A stretch of DNA of 64,000 nt from Bacteroidota bacterium (GTDB lineage Bacteria; Bacteroidota; Bacteroidia; Bacteroidales; CAIXZF01). A program made the position numbers and the translations under genes. The stretch is taken from the NCBI GenBank assembly GCA_022709385.1, contig JAKLIX010000002.1:232535-296534 (forward strand), written 5' to 3'. Shown piece after piece: positions 13,594 through 22,896 of this stretch (positions within the stretch are counted from its first letter, which is position 1; each line of letters starts with the position of its first letter). The notes beneath the pieces are model-generated. The model was not told where the DNA came from, made no database searches, and saw nothing but the letters and a program-made list of their open reading frames with translations.

Positions 13594-16499
13594 GTTTCCA
13601 CGGCGGATTCGTTGAGGACATCCTGTACCATTTTGACGATGCCTTTTTTATCGAACGGCTTGGGCAGGTAATGGGAGCAGCCGCCGGAGAGCATCTTTTC
13701 CCTGTCGCCGCTCATGGTATAGCCGGTGACGGCCACGATGGGGATGTCGGTATAGCCGGGCAGTTTGCGGATCTCCAGGGCGGCCTGCAGGCCGTTCATT
13801 CCCGGTCCGAGGTTGATGTCCATGAGGATGGCCTGGTAGGGTTTCATGGAAGCCATACGCACCGCGGTCTGGCCGTCCCTGGCCACATCCATCCTGCAGA
13901 TGTCTTTGAGGAACATGACGGTAAGTTCGATGTTCACCTGGTTGTCTTCCACGATGAGGATCTCGGGCAGGCTGGCGCCTTCCGGCTTCACCGGCCTGGA
14001 CCGGGGCTGTTCTTCGGCGGCTTTCATGATCCTGGCACGGGATTCTCCGTTCACGGGCGCTTCCCGGGCCTGGGGGAAACGGACGTGGAAGGTGGAGCCT
14101 TTGCCCAGGCTGCTGTCGATCAGTATCCTGCCATTCATCAGCTCGGCCATCTTCTTGCTGAGGGTGAGGCCCAGGCCGCTGCCTTCGTGTGTCCGTCCGT
14201 AACCGCTGCTCAACTGCCGGAACTCATGAAAGACGGCCTCGTAGTCGCTCCTGGCAATGCCAATGCCGGTATCGCTGATGGCCAGCTCGGCCCAGTATTT
14301 TCCGCCCAGCAACTGGGAGCTGATCCTCACGGTGATCTTGCCCTTGAGGGTGAACTTTACGGCATTGTCGAGCAGGTAGCTGGTGATCTGGTTCAGCAGG
14401 GTGCGGTCGCAGAAGGCAAAGACGGCTTCGGAGGCGATCAGCTCGAACTGCAGTCCTTTTTCGGCGGCTTCGGCCTCAAACTGGGCCAGGGTGCCTGCAA
14501 TCTCCTGGCGGATGTCGAGCCTGCGGATCTCCAGCTTGATGTTACTGGCTTCAATCTGTGCAAGATACATGATAGAATCCAGGGTGGCCATCAGGCGGTG
14601 GCCGGATGTATATATGGTATCGGCCATCTCCTCCATGCTGTCGCCTTTCAGGTGTTCCCTGAGCAGGCGCGAATAGTTGAGGATGGCGTTCATGGGGGTG
14701 CGGAACTCGTGGCTGAGGTTGGCCAGCAGGGTGGATTTGAGCTTGCTGCTTTCCTCGGCGGTTTCCTTGGCTTTGCGGAGCTCCTCCTCCTTGGTCCAGC
14801 GGTCTACCGCCATGGCCACCTGGCCGGAAACGAAGATCAGGATCTTTTTATCGGTCTCGGTGTAACGTACGGCCTTCTCATAGCTCTGCACCACCAGGGC
14901 CCCGATGGTTCTGTCCTTGGTCTTCAGGGGAACGCCGAGCCAGTCGTAGGTCAGGGTGCCCATCACCTCCAGTTCGCCCTTGGAAACCAGGTTGTTGATC
15001 AGGGACTGGGTGGCAAGGACGGGTTTGGCCGTCCGGAGGACGTATTCGGTCAGTCCCTTTTTCATCCTGCGCGGCGAAGGGGGATAGTCGTGCTCATCCA
15101 CGAAATAGGGAAAGCTGAGCATGTCCACATCCTGGTCGTAATAGGCGAAATAGATATTTTTGGCCGGCATCAGCGCTTCGATGATGCTGTGGATGGAACG
15201 GTACATTTCATCCATGCTGCCGCTGCTCAGGGCGATGTCGGCGATCCGGTAGGTGGCGTTGCGCAGGTGTTCGGCCTTTTTGAGTTCGGTGATGTCGTGG
15301 TTGATGATCAGCAGGCGCTGCACCCCTTCGAATTCGACCATGGAGCCGTTCACCAGCATGTGGATTTCCTGTCCCGAACTGTTGTAATGTATGGTCTCGA
15401 AATTCCTGAACCCGTTGTTTACCAATGTTCTGGCTATTTGTGTCCGGCCTTTGGCAACGTCTTTGGTGAGGTCCTTGAGGCTCATCTGCAGGAGCTCATC
15501 GCGGCTGAATCCGTAGATTTCCACCGCACGGGTATTGGCCGAGCAGATCTGTTCGCTTTCGGGGTCTATGATGAGAATGGCGTCATTGGCCCTGTCGAGC
15601 AGTTCCTTGTACTGCTGTTCGGATTTTTTCACGGCCTGTTCCGCCAGTTTCCTTTCGGTGACGTCCATGGCAAGGGTGATGACCTCATGTTCCCCGGCGG
15701 GAACGATCCTTGCCTCGAAATAACGCTGGCCCACGGGCAGGTCGATATCATACTGGATATACCTGATCTCCCTGGTATCGAGGCATTCCTGGAATGCCTG
15801 CAGGACCATTCCGACGGTTTCGCCGGGAAAAATATCGCTCAGGTGGGTACCCACGATACGGTCGGCAGGGAGGGCGAGTTTGGAATGGTCGGTGGCCCAG
15901 TAGTCGAGGTAGTAGCCGTCGCGGTCGAAGAGGAAGATCAGGTCAGGAATGGCTTTGAGGATCATCCGCAGCCTTTCCTCGCTCCGTTTCACTTCTTCTT
16001 CCGAACCTTTTTGTTCGGCGATGTCGATGATACCCCAGAGGGAGTGGGAATAATCATGATCACCCTGGTGGAGGATGGCCCTGAGCAGCACCGGGAATTT
16101 TTCGCCGTCGAGGCTGACCACGGTGGTTTCGGCGCTGAAGGTCATATCACCTCCGGCAATGGCGAGCAGGATGTCCACCACCACCGGCCAGCTCTCGGGT
16201 GCGATAATCCTGGGGAAAGAAACAAACAAGTCCTCCCGGGAGACTGCAGCAAAGAGTTCCAGGGTAAAGGTATTGACATCCAGGAAATGAATCTTCGGAA
16301 TGACCTGGGTGATGATTTCAGGGTGCTGGTCGATGTAATCCCTGAGCCCTTTGCCGTGTTGCTGCAGAAGTTCGTCGAGGTATTCCTTCACCCCGCCCAG
16401 GCCGGCCTCCCAGACAGACAGGTTCATGGACTGTATCAGTTGCTGATAGACACTTTCACTATGCTGGCTGTTGGTTGGGGAGTGTTGTTTATTGGTCAT
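13590..16499 (-). CDS. Hybrid sensor histidine kinase (PAS-GAF-kinase-receiver)
   Basis: 969 residues, soluble. Three PAS-like domains lie at about 70-165, 170-285 and 290-405, each ending in the typical D-I/V-T-E-x-K linker. A GAF domain follows at about 425-570, then a HisKA domain with His597 in LSHEFRTPMN. The ATPase domain has Asn712, DTGIGI (743-748) and GSGLGL (773-778). A C-terminal receiver has Asp894 (ILMDIN) and Lys947 (LPKPF). No separate response regulator is adjacent, so phosphate is passed within the protein and then to an unlinked partner. GC-rich, with core-like codon use, in contrast to the kinase at 7023-8438. The spacer 16500-16735 holds nothing recognisable. Confidence 0.93.
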   Translation of the reverse strand: MTNKQHSPTNSQHSESVYQQLIQSMNLSVWEAGLGGVKEYLDELLQQHGKGLRDYIDQHPEIITQVIPKIHFLDVNTFTLELFAAVSREDLFVSFPRIIAPESWPVVVDILLAIAGGDMTFSAETTVVSLDGEKFPVLLRAILHQGDHDYSHSLWGIIDIAEQKGSEEEVKRSEERLRMILKAIPDLIFLFDRDGYYLDYWATDHSKLALPADRIVGTHLSDIFPGETVGMVLQAFQECLDTREIRYIQYDIDLPVGQRYFEARIVPAGEHEVITLAMDVTERKLAEQAVKKSEQQYKELLDRANDAILIIDPESEQICSANTRAVEIYGFSRDELLQMSLKDLTKDVAKGRTQIARTLVNNGFRNFETIHYNSSGQEIHMLVNGSMVEFEGVQRLLIINHDITELKKAEHLRNATYRIADIALSSGSMDEMYRSIHSIIEALMPAKNIYFAYYDQDVDMLSFPYFVDEHDYPPSPRRMKKGLTEYVLRTAKPVLATQSLINNLVSKGELEVMGTLTYDWLGVPLKTKDRTIGALVVQSYEKAVRYTETDKKILIFVSGQVAMAVDRWTKEEELRKAKETAEESSKLKSTLLANLSHEFRTPMNAILNYSRLLREHLKGDSMEEMADTIYTSGHRLMATLDSIMYLAQIEASNIKLEIRRLDIRQEIAGTLAQFEAEAAEKGLQFELIASEAVFAFCDRTLLNQITSYLLDNAVKFTLKGKITVRISSQLLGGKYWAELAISDTGIGIARSDYEAVFHEFRQLSSGYGRTHEGSGLGLTLSKKMAELMNGRILIDSSLGKGSTFHVRFPQAREAPVNGESRARIMKAAEEQPRSRPVKPEGASLPEILIVEDNQVNIELTVMFLKDICRMDVARDGQTAVRMASMKPYQAILMDINLGPGMNGLQAALEIRKLPGYTDIPIVAVTGYTMSGDREKMLSGGCSHYLPKPFDKKGIVKMVQDVLNESAVET

Positions 16500-16735
16500 A
16501 CATCAGGCCTTTAGGTGCTGCCGGTGCCGGATCCTTATCAATAATGGACAATCGCCTGGCCAGAAAACCCCTTAACAACTAAAACACACAGAACCAATCA
16601 TTTAATGAAAAGTGACGTCCTCTCAGGTTTCCGTGTCTTTGGTGTAAAGCCGCTTTCTGAAACAAGCACGCATATCCTTCATACCTATTTATAACATAAA
16701 ACCCGAAATGTCCCACCCGGATCAAAAAAAAATTA

Positions 16736-17392
16736 TCAGGCCCGGCTGCTGTCTTCCGGGGCCTGGTCGAAAGATTCATCCATATTCATTTCGATGGACC
16801 GGTCGATTTCAATTTCGAAGCCTTCGCTGAGGGAGCCGAGGAAGGCATCGTCCAGTTCATCTTCGAACTCTTTTTCGCCTTCGCCCAGTCCGAAGTCATC
16901 CAGCGAGAGGTCGGCATCTTCGGGCATGGCGTCGGGTGCGACGGCAGTTTTTTTCTGGAGGACACCTTCGCTGTGAACGCAGCGCGGGTACTGCAGCCCG
17001 TTATCGGCCTGGACGATCCTGGACAGTTCGAGGTAGAAGGTTTTCAGGTTCAGGAAGTCGTATTCATAGATGAGCCGCTGGTGGGGGTCTTCGATGAAGT
17101 CCCTCAGCCTGGCATCGGCCATCAGGAAGGTCTTCACCCTTTTGTTCCGCTTATCCTGTTCTTCTTCATCGCTGCTCTCCTCCTCCACCTGCATATCGAG
17201 CAGGGTAATCTCGCTGAGTTTATACCACTTGGTATTACAGATGGAGAATGAAGCCAGTTCATTCGAATTGAATTCCAGCAGGCGGACCAGGTAATTATGA
17301 AAATCGAGGAAGGTCTGGCTGGCCAGAATCTCGACATCTCTCACAAAATCATCCTGTTCATCGGTCAGGATCCTGAAACGGTAGGCATGCAT
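16736..17392 (-). CDS. PRiA4_ORF3-like (IS1096 passenger TnpR-like) protein
   Basis: 218 residues. The N-terminal part (YRFRILTDEQDDFVRDVEI...TFLDFHNYL, and later LRDFIEDPHQRLIYEYDFLNL.FYLEL) matches the conserved Bacteroidota family related to ORF-3 of plasmid pRiA4b. These proteins are usually chromosomal here, despite the transposon-derived name. The C-terminal 70 residues are very acidic. The function is unknown. It lies 55 nt downstream of the CCA-adding enzyme in the same direction and may share its transcript. Confidence 0.8.
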   Translation of the reverse strand: MHAYRFRILTDEQDDFVRDVEILASQTFLDFHNYLVRLLEFNSNELASFSICNTKWYKLSEITLLDMQVEEESSDEEEQDKRNKRVKTFLMADARLRDFIEDPHQRLIYEYDFLNLKTFYLELSRIVQADNGLQYPRCVHSEGVLQKKTAVAPDAMPEDADLSLDDFGLGEGEKEFEDELDDAFLGSLSEGFEIEIDRSIEMNMDESFDQAPEDSSRA

Positions 17393-17447
17393 TGATCAGC
17401 AGTTTTAACCGGATAAAAGTATTAATATTCTTTGACAGCTTTAGCGG

Positions 17448-18890
17448 CTATGGTTCATTTTTTTTTGACAGACCCAGTTTGCTTCCTTCTTCGAGCATCA
17501 GTGTATAAGCGGCATCAAAGGCATTGGGGATGATGCCGTCGAGGATGGCTTCACGGATGGCGGTTTTGATGATACCCACTTCCACGGAGGGGGGGATCCC
17601 GAAGGTTTCCATGATCAGCTCGCCGCTGACGGGGGGTTGCCAGTTCCTCAGCCGGTCTTTTTCTTCGATTTCCACCAGTTTTTGCCGGACGATGCGGAAG
17701 TTTCCGAGGTATTTTCTGACTTTTTCAGGATTTTTGGAGGTGATATCGGCTTCACAGAGCATCATCAGGTCGTCGATATCATCCCCGGCATCGAACAGCA
17801 GCCTTCTGACGGCGGAATCCGTCACTTCTTCCTCGGCCAGGACGATGGGTCGCAGGTGAAGCAGCACAAGTTTCTGCACATAGCGCATTTTTTCGTTCAT
17901 CGGCAGCTTCAAATTGCGGAAGATGAGGGGAACCATTTTCGCGCCCCGGAATTCATGTCCGTGGAAGGTCCAGCCGCTTTTGGGATCGAACCTTTTGGTG
18001 AGGGGTTTTGCGATATCGTGCAGCAGGGCGGCCCAGCGGAGCCAGAGGTTATCGGAGCTCAGGGCCAGTTTGTCGAGTACCTCGAGGGTATGGAGGAAGT
18101 TATCCTTATGGCCTTTCCCGTCCACGTACTCAGCGCCTTTGAGGGCGACGAACTGCGGGAAGATCTTTTCAAGGACGCCGGTTTCAAACATCATCATAAA
18201 ACCCGTGGAAGGTTTGGGGGCCAGGATGATTTTATTGAGTTCGTCGGTAATTCTTTCCACCGAGACGATGCCAAGCCGGTGGGCATTGTTGCGGATGGCC
18301 AGGTAGGATTGTTCCTCAATGGTGAATCCGAGCTGGCAGGCGAAACGGATGGCGCGCATGATACGCAGGGGGTCATCGGAATAGGTCACATCCGGATCGC
18401 GGGGTGTACGGATGATGCCTGAAGCAAGGTCTTTGAGTCCCGAAAACGGATCCTGCCACTTACCGAAATGATTGGAATTCAGCTGGATTGCCATCGCGTT
18501 GATGGTAAAGTCGCGGCGAAGCTGGTCGTCTTCGAGGCTGCCGTTTTCGACCAGGGGTTTGCGGGAGTTTCTGCGGTAGGATTCTTTTCTGGCCCCGACG
18601 ATTTCGATCTGGCAGGGACCGTAGGTAAAATGGGCGGTACCGAAGTTCTGGAAGACATTGACCGGGCTTGTCACGCCGAGTTCTTCAGCGAGCAGACGGG
18701 CGAAGGTCTCCCCGTTGCCGACCACCGTAAAGTCGATATCATTACCGGGTCTTCCGAGGATGACATCACGGACAAAGCCACCGATCACGAACACCGGGTT
18801 TCCCAGCCTGTCTGCCGCTGCGGTGGCGGCTTTGAACAGGGGGCTGTCGAGCGCTTCGCGGAAGAGCTCCAGTATCTCAGGGTTGTGCAT
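17448..18890 (-). CDS. CCA tRNA nucleotidyltransferase with HD domain
   Basis: 480 residues. Class II nucleotidyltransferase head: GGFVRD (37-42) and the metal-binding DID (51-53) in [10 protein letters not shown]. The RNA-binding/neck region contains [10 protein letters not shown] and [13 protein letters not shown]. An HD phosphohydrolase-like domain follows ([16 protein letters not shown]). It repairs or completes the 3' CCA of tRNAs. Poly(A) polymerase is the related alternative, but Bacteroidota proteins of this length are usually CCA-adding. Transcription probably starts from the TACCTTTG box at 18918-18925. Confidence 0.92.
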   Translation of the reverse strand: MHNPEILELFREALDSPLFKAATAAADRLGNPVFVIGGFVRDVILGRPGNDIDFTVVGNGETFARLLAEELGVTSPVNVFQNFGTAHFTYGPCQIEIVGARKESYRRNSRKPLVENGSLEDDQLRRDFTINAMAIQLNSNHFGKWQDPFSGLKDLASGIIRTPRDPDVTYSDDPLRIMRAIRFACQLGFTIEEQSYLAIRNNAHRLGIVSVERITDELNKIILAPKPSTGFMMMFETGVLEKIFPQFVALKGAEYVDGKGHKDNFLHTLEVLDKLALSSDNLWLRWAALLHDIAKPLTKRFDPKSGWTFHGHEFRGAKMVPLIFRNLKLPMNEKMRYVQKLVLLHLRPIVLAEEEVTDSAVRRLLFDAGDDIDDLMMLCEADITSKNPEKVRKYLGNFRIVRQKLVEIEEKDRLRNWQPPVSGELIMETFGIPPSVEVGIIKTAIREAILDGIIPNAFDAAYTLMLEEGSKLGLSKKNEP

Positions 18891-18917
18891 GGGTGCCGTT
18901 AGAGGTTAGGTCGGCGG

Positions 18918-18925
18918 CAAAGGTA
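18918..18925 (-). promoter_or_regulatory. Bacteroidota-type -7 box upstream of the CCA-adding enzyme
   Basis: TACCTTTG on the minus strand fits TAnnTTTG, 28 nt before the start codon. No well-placed -33 TTTG at standard spacing is seen. Confidence 0.45.
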
Positions 18926-19003
18926 CAAAGACAAACCCAAACCGGCTGCGGAGATTCCCGGAGAAAAAGCTGTGCGGGGGCTTTTTTATTTGAAAGGCTG
19001 TTG

Positions 19004-19011
19004 TATTTTTG
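19004..19011 (+). promoter_or_regulatory. Bacteroidota-type -7 box upstream of isocitrate dehydrogenase
   Basis: TATTTTTG fits TAnnTTTG, about 43 nt before the start codon. A hairpin AAAAAGC...GCTTTTTT lies just upstream (18964-18987). Confidence 0.45.
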
Positions 19012-19054
19012 CCGGGTGATTCGGAAAAGATAACATTCAAAAAATTAGATGATT

Positions 19055-20245
19055 ATGGCAAAAAGAACAATTGTTGCGATGCCCGGTGACGGGATAGGGA
19101 AAGTGGTACTGGAAGAGACCATCCGCGTGCTGGATGCGGCCGGCTTTGAAGCTGACTATGTGGAAGGCGACATTGGCTGGGAATTCTGGTGTAAGGAAGG
19201 GAACCCGCTGCCTGACAGAACGATCAGTTTGCTGGAAGAACACAAGATCGGACTCTTCGGGGCCATCACCTCCAAACCAAAGGACAAGGCTGCAGCCGAA
19301 CTGGCACCGGAGCTGAAAGAGCAGGGCTTTACCTATTACAGCCCCATCGTATCGATGCGTCAGCATTTCGATCTGGACATCTGTATGCGTCCCTGCCGGA
19401 CATTCAAAGGCAACCCCCTGAATTTCGTCCGTCGCGGCGCCAATGGCGGCATTGACGAGCCGGTGATCGACACCATGATTTTCCGTCAGAATACGGAAGG
19501 ACTGTATGGCGGCGTGGAATGGACCAATCCTCCCGACCAGGTGTACGATGCCCTGATGACCCATAAGAAGTTCAAAGAGAACTTCGGATGGTGTCCGCGG
19601 GAGGAGCTGGCCGTATCGACGCGTATTTTCACCAGGAAGTATGTCACGCGCATTGTGAAAGCCGCATTTGAATACGCCAAAGGAAGAGGCTTTGATACGG
19701 TTTATGTATGCGAAAAGCCCAATGTGATCAGGGAGACCTCCGGCATGATGCTGAAGGTGGCCCAGGAGATGAGCAAAAACGAGTACCCCGGCATCCGCGT
19801 GAGTGATGTGAACATTGACGCCATGATGATGTGGCTTACCAAGAACCCCGAGTATTACAACGTGATCGTGGCGGGGAATATGTTCGGCGACATTGTTTCC
19901 GACGGTTTTGCCGGTTTGACGGGCGGACTCGGTTTTGCCTGCAGTGCAAACATTGGGAAGGATGTGGCTGTTTTTGAGCCCACGCACGGTTCGGCACCCA
20001 AGTATGCCGGATATGAGACTTCCATTGTGAATCCCATCGCCATGGTCTTATCGGCCTGTATGATGCTGGATCATATCGGCGAGGGAGCCATGTCGGCCCG
20101 TATCCACAAAGCAGTGGCTGCCGTTGTGGAAGAAGGCAAGGTCAGGGCATACGACATGCTCAAGCTGAGCGGTTCGCCGGATGTGATCAGCAAGGGTGCT
20201 GCTTCCACCAGGCAAATGGCCGGTGCCATCATCTCCAAATTATAA
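19055..20245 (+). CDS. Isocitrate/isopropylmalate dehydrogenase family, probable NAD(P)-isocitrate dehydrogenase
   Basis: 396 residues from the ATG of MAKRTIVAMPGDGIG; an ATG two codons earlier is possible. The GDGIG start, the substrate loop RQNTEGLYGGVEW, VCEKPNVIRETSG and the metal/NAD-site segment NMFGDIVSDGFAGLTGGLG identify the beta-decarboxylating dehydrogenase family. The gene is followed at 5 nt by an HD-like protein and then an aconitase-type hydratase. The pair therefore most likely catalyses citrate to isocitrate to 2-oxoglutarate in the oxidative TCA branch. Leucine biosynthesis is the alternative, but no leuA or leuB partner is present here. Confidence 0.85.
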   Translation: MAKRTIVAMPGDGIGKVVLEETIRVLDAAGFEADYVEGDIGWEFWCKEGNPLPDRTISLLEEHKIGLFGAITSKPKDKAAAELAPELKEQGFTYYSPIVSMRQHFDLDICMRPCRTFKGNPLNFVRRGANGGIDEPVIDTMIFRQNTEGLYGGVEWTNPPDQVYDALMTHKKFKENFGWCPREELAVSTRIFTRKYVTRIVKAAFEYAKGRGFDTVYVCEKPNVIRETSGMMLKVAQEMSKNEYPGIRVSDVNIDAMMMWLTKNPEYYNVIVAGNMFGDIVSDGFAGLTGGLGFACSANIGKDVAVFEPTHGSAPKYAGYETSIVNPIAMVLSACMMLDHIGEGAMSARIHKAVAAVVEEGKVRAYDMLKLSGSPDVISKGAASTRQMAGAIISKL

Positions 20246-20250
20246 TCATC

Positions 20251-20820
20251 ATGGAACATATTGAAGAAAAATATATCCTCCAGGCCAGGGAATTATGGCC
20301 TGAGCTGGAATGGATCACGGATGCGAAGCTGAAGGAACAGACGACGCTTACCTGGGCATTGGCGCTTCAGAAGAGCGTGCTGACTCCGGGCGACCTGAAC
20401 AGCATTCCTTTCACCCTGCTTTGCGGGCCCGACCTGAAGGTCACCTTCATGGACCACAAGCGGGCCGTGGTACACATTGCCAGGGATGCCGGCCACAAGA
20501 TGAACGATTTTTTTAAAAACGACCTGCCGGTGGACATGGATGTGTTGATTGCCGGCGCCATCCTGGCCGATGTGGGCAAGCTCCTGGAATATGAAATCAA
20601 GGACGGAAAATCGGTACAGGGCAGTTACGGCAAGTATCTCCGCCACCCCTTTTCCGGCGTGTCCCTGGCCGAGATGTGCGGGGTACCGCCTGCCGTTTGT
20701 CACATCATTGCCACCCACGCCGGGGAAGGCAATATGGTGAAGCGGTCGACAGAAGCATATGTGGTGCATCATGCCGACTTCATGACCTTTGAACCATTCC
20801 GTGAACGTTTGAAAATCTGA
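20251..20820 (+). CDS. HD-domain-like protein between isocitrate dehydrogenase and aconitase
   Basis: 189 residues, cytoplasmic. HD-fold signatures are present: DHKRAVVHIARDAGH (His69 region), AILADVGKLLEYE, RHPFSGVSLAEMCGVPPAVCHIIATHAGEG and HHADF. The canonical metal-binding His-Asp pair reads Ala-Asp (ILADVGK), so one metal ligand is missing unless another histidine replaces it. The gene is 5 nt after the dehydrogenase and 5 nt before the aconitase, so the three are one operon. Its role in the TCA context is unknown: hydrolysis of a nucleotide or damaged metabolite, or a regulatory role, are possibilities. Confidence 0.7.
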   Translation: MEHIEEKYILQARELWPELEWITDAKLKEQTTLTWALALQKSVLTPGDLNSIPFTLLCGPDLKVTFMDHKRAVVHIARDAGHKMNDFFKNDLPVDMDVLIAGAILADVGKLLEYEIKDGKSVQGSYGKYLRHPFSGVSLAEMCGVPPAVCHIIATHAGEGNMVKRSTEAYVVHHADFMTFEPFRERLKI

Positions 20821-20825
20821 GACTT

Positions 20826-22637
20826 ATGAAGATGACTATGATTGAGAAGATCATTGCCGCGCATTCGGGCAAAGATCATGTATTTCCCGGGCAGATTGTG
20901 GATGTCATCATCGACGCCAGGGTAGCCCGTGATTTCGGGGGTGCCAATGTGGTGAAGAACCTCCTTGACAACGGGCTTGAAGTGGACGATCCTGCGAGGA
21001 CTTTTTTCACCTTCGACTGTAATCCGGGCGGATCGGACCAAAAGTATGCGGCCAACCAGCATTACTGCAGGCAGTTTGCCCGTGAGAAAGGCATCAGGGT
21101 ATACGACGTGGATGCGGGGATAGGGACGCACCTGGCGATGGACCGTGGCCTCGCCTGGCCGGGTAGCACCTTTGTCTCGACAGACTCTCACGCCAACATC
21201 ATGGGTGCGATCGGTTCTTTCGGGCAGGGCATGGGCGATCAGGACATTGCCGCGGCCTGGGCCCAGGGATCCATCTGGTTCAAGGTTCCGGAATCGGTGA
21301 AGCTCACCCTGAAGGGGCCGAGACCGGCAGGGGTCACTGCCAAGGACATAGCCCTGAACCTGCTGGCGCATTTCGGTGCGAACAAGCTGCTGGGGTATTC
21401 CGTGGAGATCTATGGTGAAGCGGTGGATGCGCTGACGCTTGACGAGCGTATCACCATCGCGAGCATGGGTACGGAGATGGGTGCCATCATCCTGTTCTTC
21501 ACTCCCAATGCAGCGATCATGCAGTACTGCGAGGCAAAGACCGGAAGGAAGCTTGAGGCGGTGGCGGCCGATGCGGATGCAGCCTACGCCGAAACGCATG
21601 AGCTTGACCTGAGCAGCTTTGTCCCCATGGTGGCCATGCCGGGACATCCTCATGACAATCAATCCGTTGCGGAGGTAAGAAGCAAGAAAATCGATTCAGC
21701 CTTTATCGGCAGTTGTACCAACGGCCGCATCGAGGATCTGAGAACGGCCGCCGCTATTCTGAAAGGGAAAAAGCTTGCGCCCGGCGTGGTGCTGAAGATC
21801 GTTCCCTCCACCGACGAGATCTGGCAGCAGGCCATGGAAGAAGGTCTGATACAGGTGTTTAAGTCGGCCGGCGCCCTGGTTTCCAATGCAGGTTGTGCAG
21901 GATGTGCGGCCGGACAGGTCGGTCAGAATGGTCCCGGCGAGGTGACCATCTCCACCGGCAACCGAAACTTCGAGGGGAAACAGGGAAAAGGCTATGTATA
22001 CCTGGCATCTCCTGCCACCGTGGCCGCGTCTGCCGTGGCAGGCTTTATCACGGGTCCGGACCAGATCCCGGCACAGCCCGCCATCTTCGGCAACACCCCT
22101 GTCCTTTCGTCCAAAGTGAAGGAGAAAGCGGTGGTCGAACCCAAACCCATGCTCATCGAAGGCAGGGTATGGCTCATCCTGAAGGATGACATCGACACCG
22201 ACATGATCTTCCACAACCGCTACCTGACGATCACCGACATCAGGGAGATGGGACAGTACACCTTTGACAACCTCAGGGGTTGGGAAGATTTTGCGAAGAA
22301 GGCCGGGACCGGCGACATTGTCATCACCGCGAGGAACTTCGGTGCAGGCAGTTCGCGGCAGCAGGCGGTGGACTGTTTTGTTTCGCTGGGAGTGCAGGCT
22401 GTGATTGCGGAATCTTTCGGGGCCATCTACGAGCGGAATGCCATCAATGCCGCTTTTCCCATCCTTACATACAAGGCCGGGCTATTGGAAGAGATCGGGC
22501 TGAGTGACGGCGACAGGGTAAGGATAGACATGGAGAAGGGAAGCATCGTGAATCTGAGCAATCAGAAAGCGGCCAGTCTGTCGCCGCTGAATGAGGTTCA
22601 GCTTGCGATCATCCGCCGTGGCGGATTGCTTGGCTGA
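20826..22637 (+). CDS. Aconitase-type hydratase (fused LeuC-LeuD-like)
   Basis: 603 residues. Residues 1 to about 425 form the catalytic [4Fe-4S] part with the three cluster cysteines Cys297 (IGSCTNGR), Cys357 and Cys360 (AGCAGCAAG). FVSTDSHANIMGAIGSFGQGMGDQD is the usual substrate-loop region. Residues about 440-600 are the swivel domain (DDIDTDMI, GAGSSRQQA). The domain order and short length match the 3-isopropylmalate dehydratase/bacterial 'aconitase-mito-like' lineage with both subunits fused, not AcnA or AcnB. Together with the upstream dehydrogenase it probably isomerises citrate. Three in-frame ATGs lie at the start (20826, 20832, 20838). Confidence 0.85.
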   Translation: MKMTMIEKIIAAHSGKDHVFPGQIVDVIIDARVARDFGGANVVKNLLDNGLEVDDPARTFFTFDCNPGGSDQKYAANQHYCRQFAREKGIRVYDVDAGIGTHLAMDRGLAWPGSTFVSTDSHANIMGAIGSFGQGMGDQDIAAAWAQGSIWFKVPESVKLTLKGPRPAGVTAKDIALNLLAHFGANKLLGYSVEIYGEAVDALTLDERITIASMGTEMGAIILFFTPNAAIMQYCEAKTGRKLEAVAADADAAYAETHELDLSSFVPMVAMPGHPHDNQSVAEVRSKKIDSAFIGSCTNGRIEDLRTAAAILKGKKLAPGVVLKIVPSTDEIWQQAMEEGLIQVFKSAGALVSNAGCAGCAAGQVGQNGPGEVTISTGNRNFEGKQGKGYVYLASPATVAASAVAGFITGPDQIPAQPAIFGNTPVLSSKVKEKAVVEPKPMLIEGRVWLILKDDIDTDMIFHNRYLTITDIREMGQYTFDNLRGWEDFAKKAGTGDIVITARNFGAGSSRQQAVDCFVSLGVQAVIAESFGAIYERNAINAAFPILTYKAGLLEEIGLSDGDRVRIDMEKGSIVNLSNQKAASLSPLNEVQLAIIRRGGLLG

Positions 22638-22649
22638 TCGTAGCGGCCG

Positions 22650-22660
22650 GTTTAGAAGTT
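22650..22660. repeat. GTTTAGAAGTT intergenic motif
   Basis: The same word recurs at 22793-22804 and, as three near-tandem copies, at 62574-62620. It is a dispersed low-complexity repeat of this genome, found here just after the aconitase stop. Confidence 0.5.
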
Positions 22661-22704
22661 TCGTTTAGCCGTCATGCGGTGCGTTCTAATTCTCTTTATT
22701 TACA

Positions 22705-22754
22705 ACACATAGGCACATAGATCACATAGATATTTACCCTATGTGTCCTATGTG
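22705..22754. repeat. Inverted repeat ACACATAGGCACATAG / CTATGTGTCCTATGTG
   Basis: Arms at 22705-22720 and 22739-22754 with one indel and an 18-nt loop, in the spacer after the aconitase gene. Possibly a terminator-like hairpin or a dispersed repeat. No gene lies in 22638-22896. Confidence 0.55.
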
Positions 22755-22878
22755 GTTCAATTAATTCTGGTATGCAGGTTAGGGGTTTATTGGTTTAGAA
22801 GTTGAGTTAACTGTTTAAGGTGTACAGTTTAAGGTTTAATGCTTTGGCAAGACATTACAAGTAAATATTTATTATATT

Positions 22879-22895
22879 AGTGGAAAATTTCCACT
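22879..22895 (+). promoter_or_regulatory. Perfect palindrome abutting the start codon of the 1861-aa protein
   Basis: AGTGGAAA-A-TTTCCACT, 8-bp arms with a single-base centre, ends 1 nt before the ATG at 22897. It could be an operator, or a hairpin that affects translation initiation. Confidence 0.4.
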
Positions 22896-22896
22896 G

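Noticed and set aside
13491..16514. A 1007-codon open frame on the plus strand opposite the hybrid kinase
   Set aside because: It mirrors the codon bias of the real PAS/GAF/kinase/receiver gene on the minus strand, has low-complexity Gly/His/Val-rich content and no domain signature.
18964..18987. AAAAAGC...GCTTTTTT hairpin as a terminator
   Set aside because: It lies between two divergent genes, upstream of both, so nothing is there to terminate; it may only be chance or a minor regulatory hairpin.
19037..22214. Long antisense frames (19037-19987, 20769-21662, 21696-22214, minus strand) opposite the TCA operon
   Set aside because: The plus-strand genes have unmistakable family motifs throughout; the antisense products are His/Arg-rich with no recognisable pattern.
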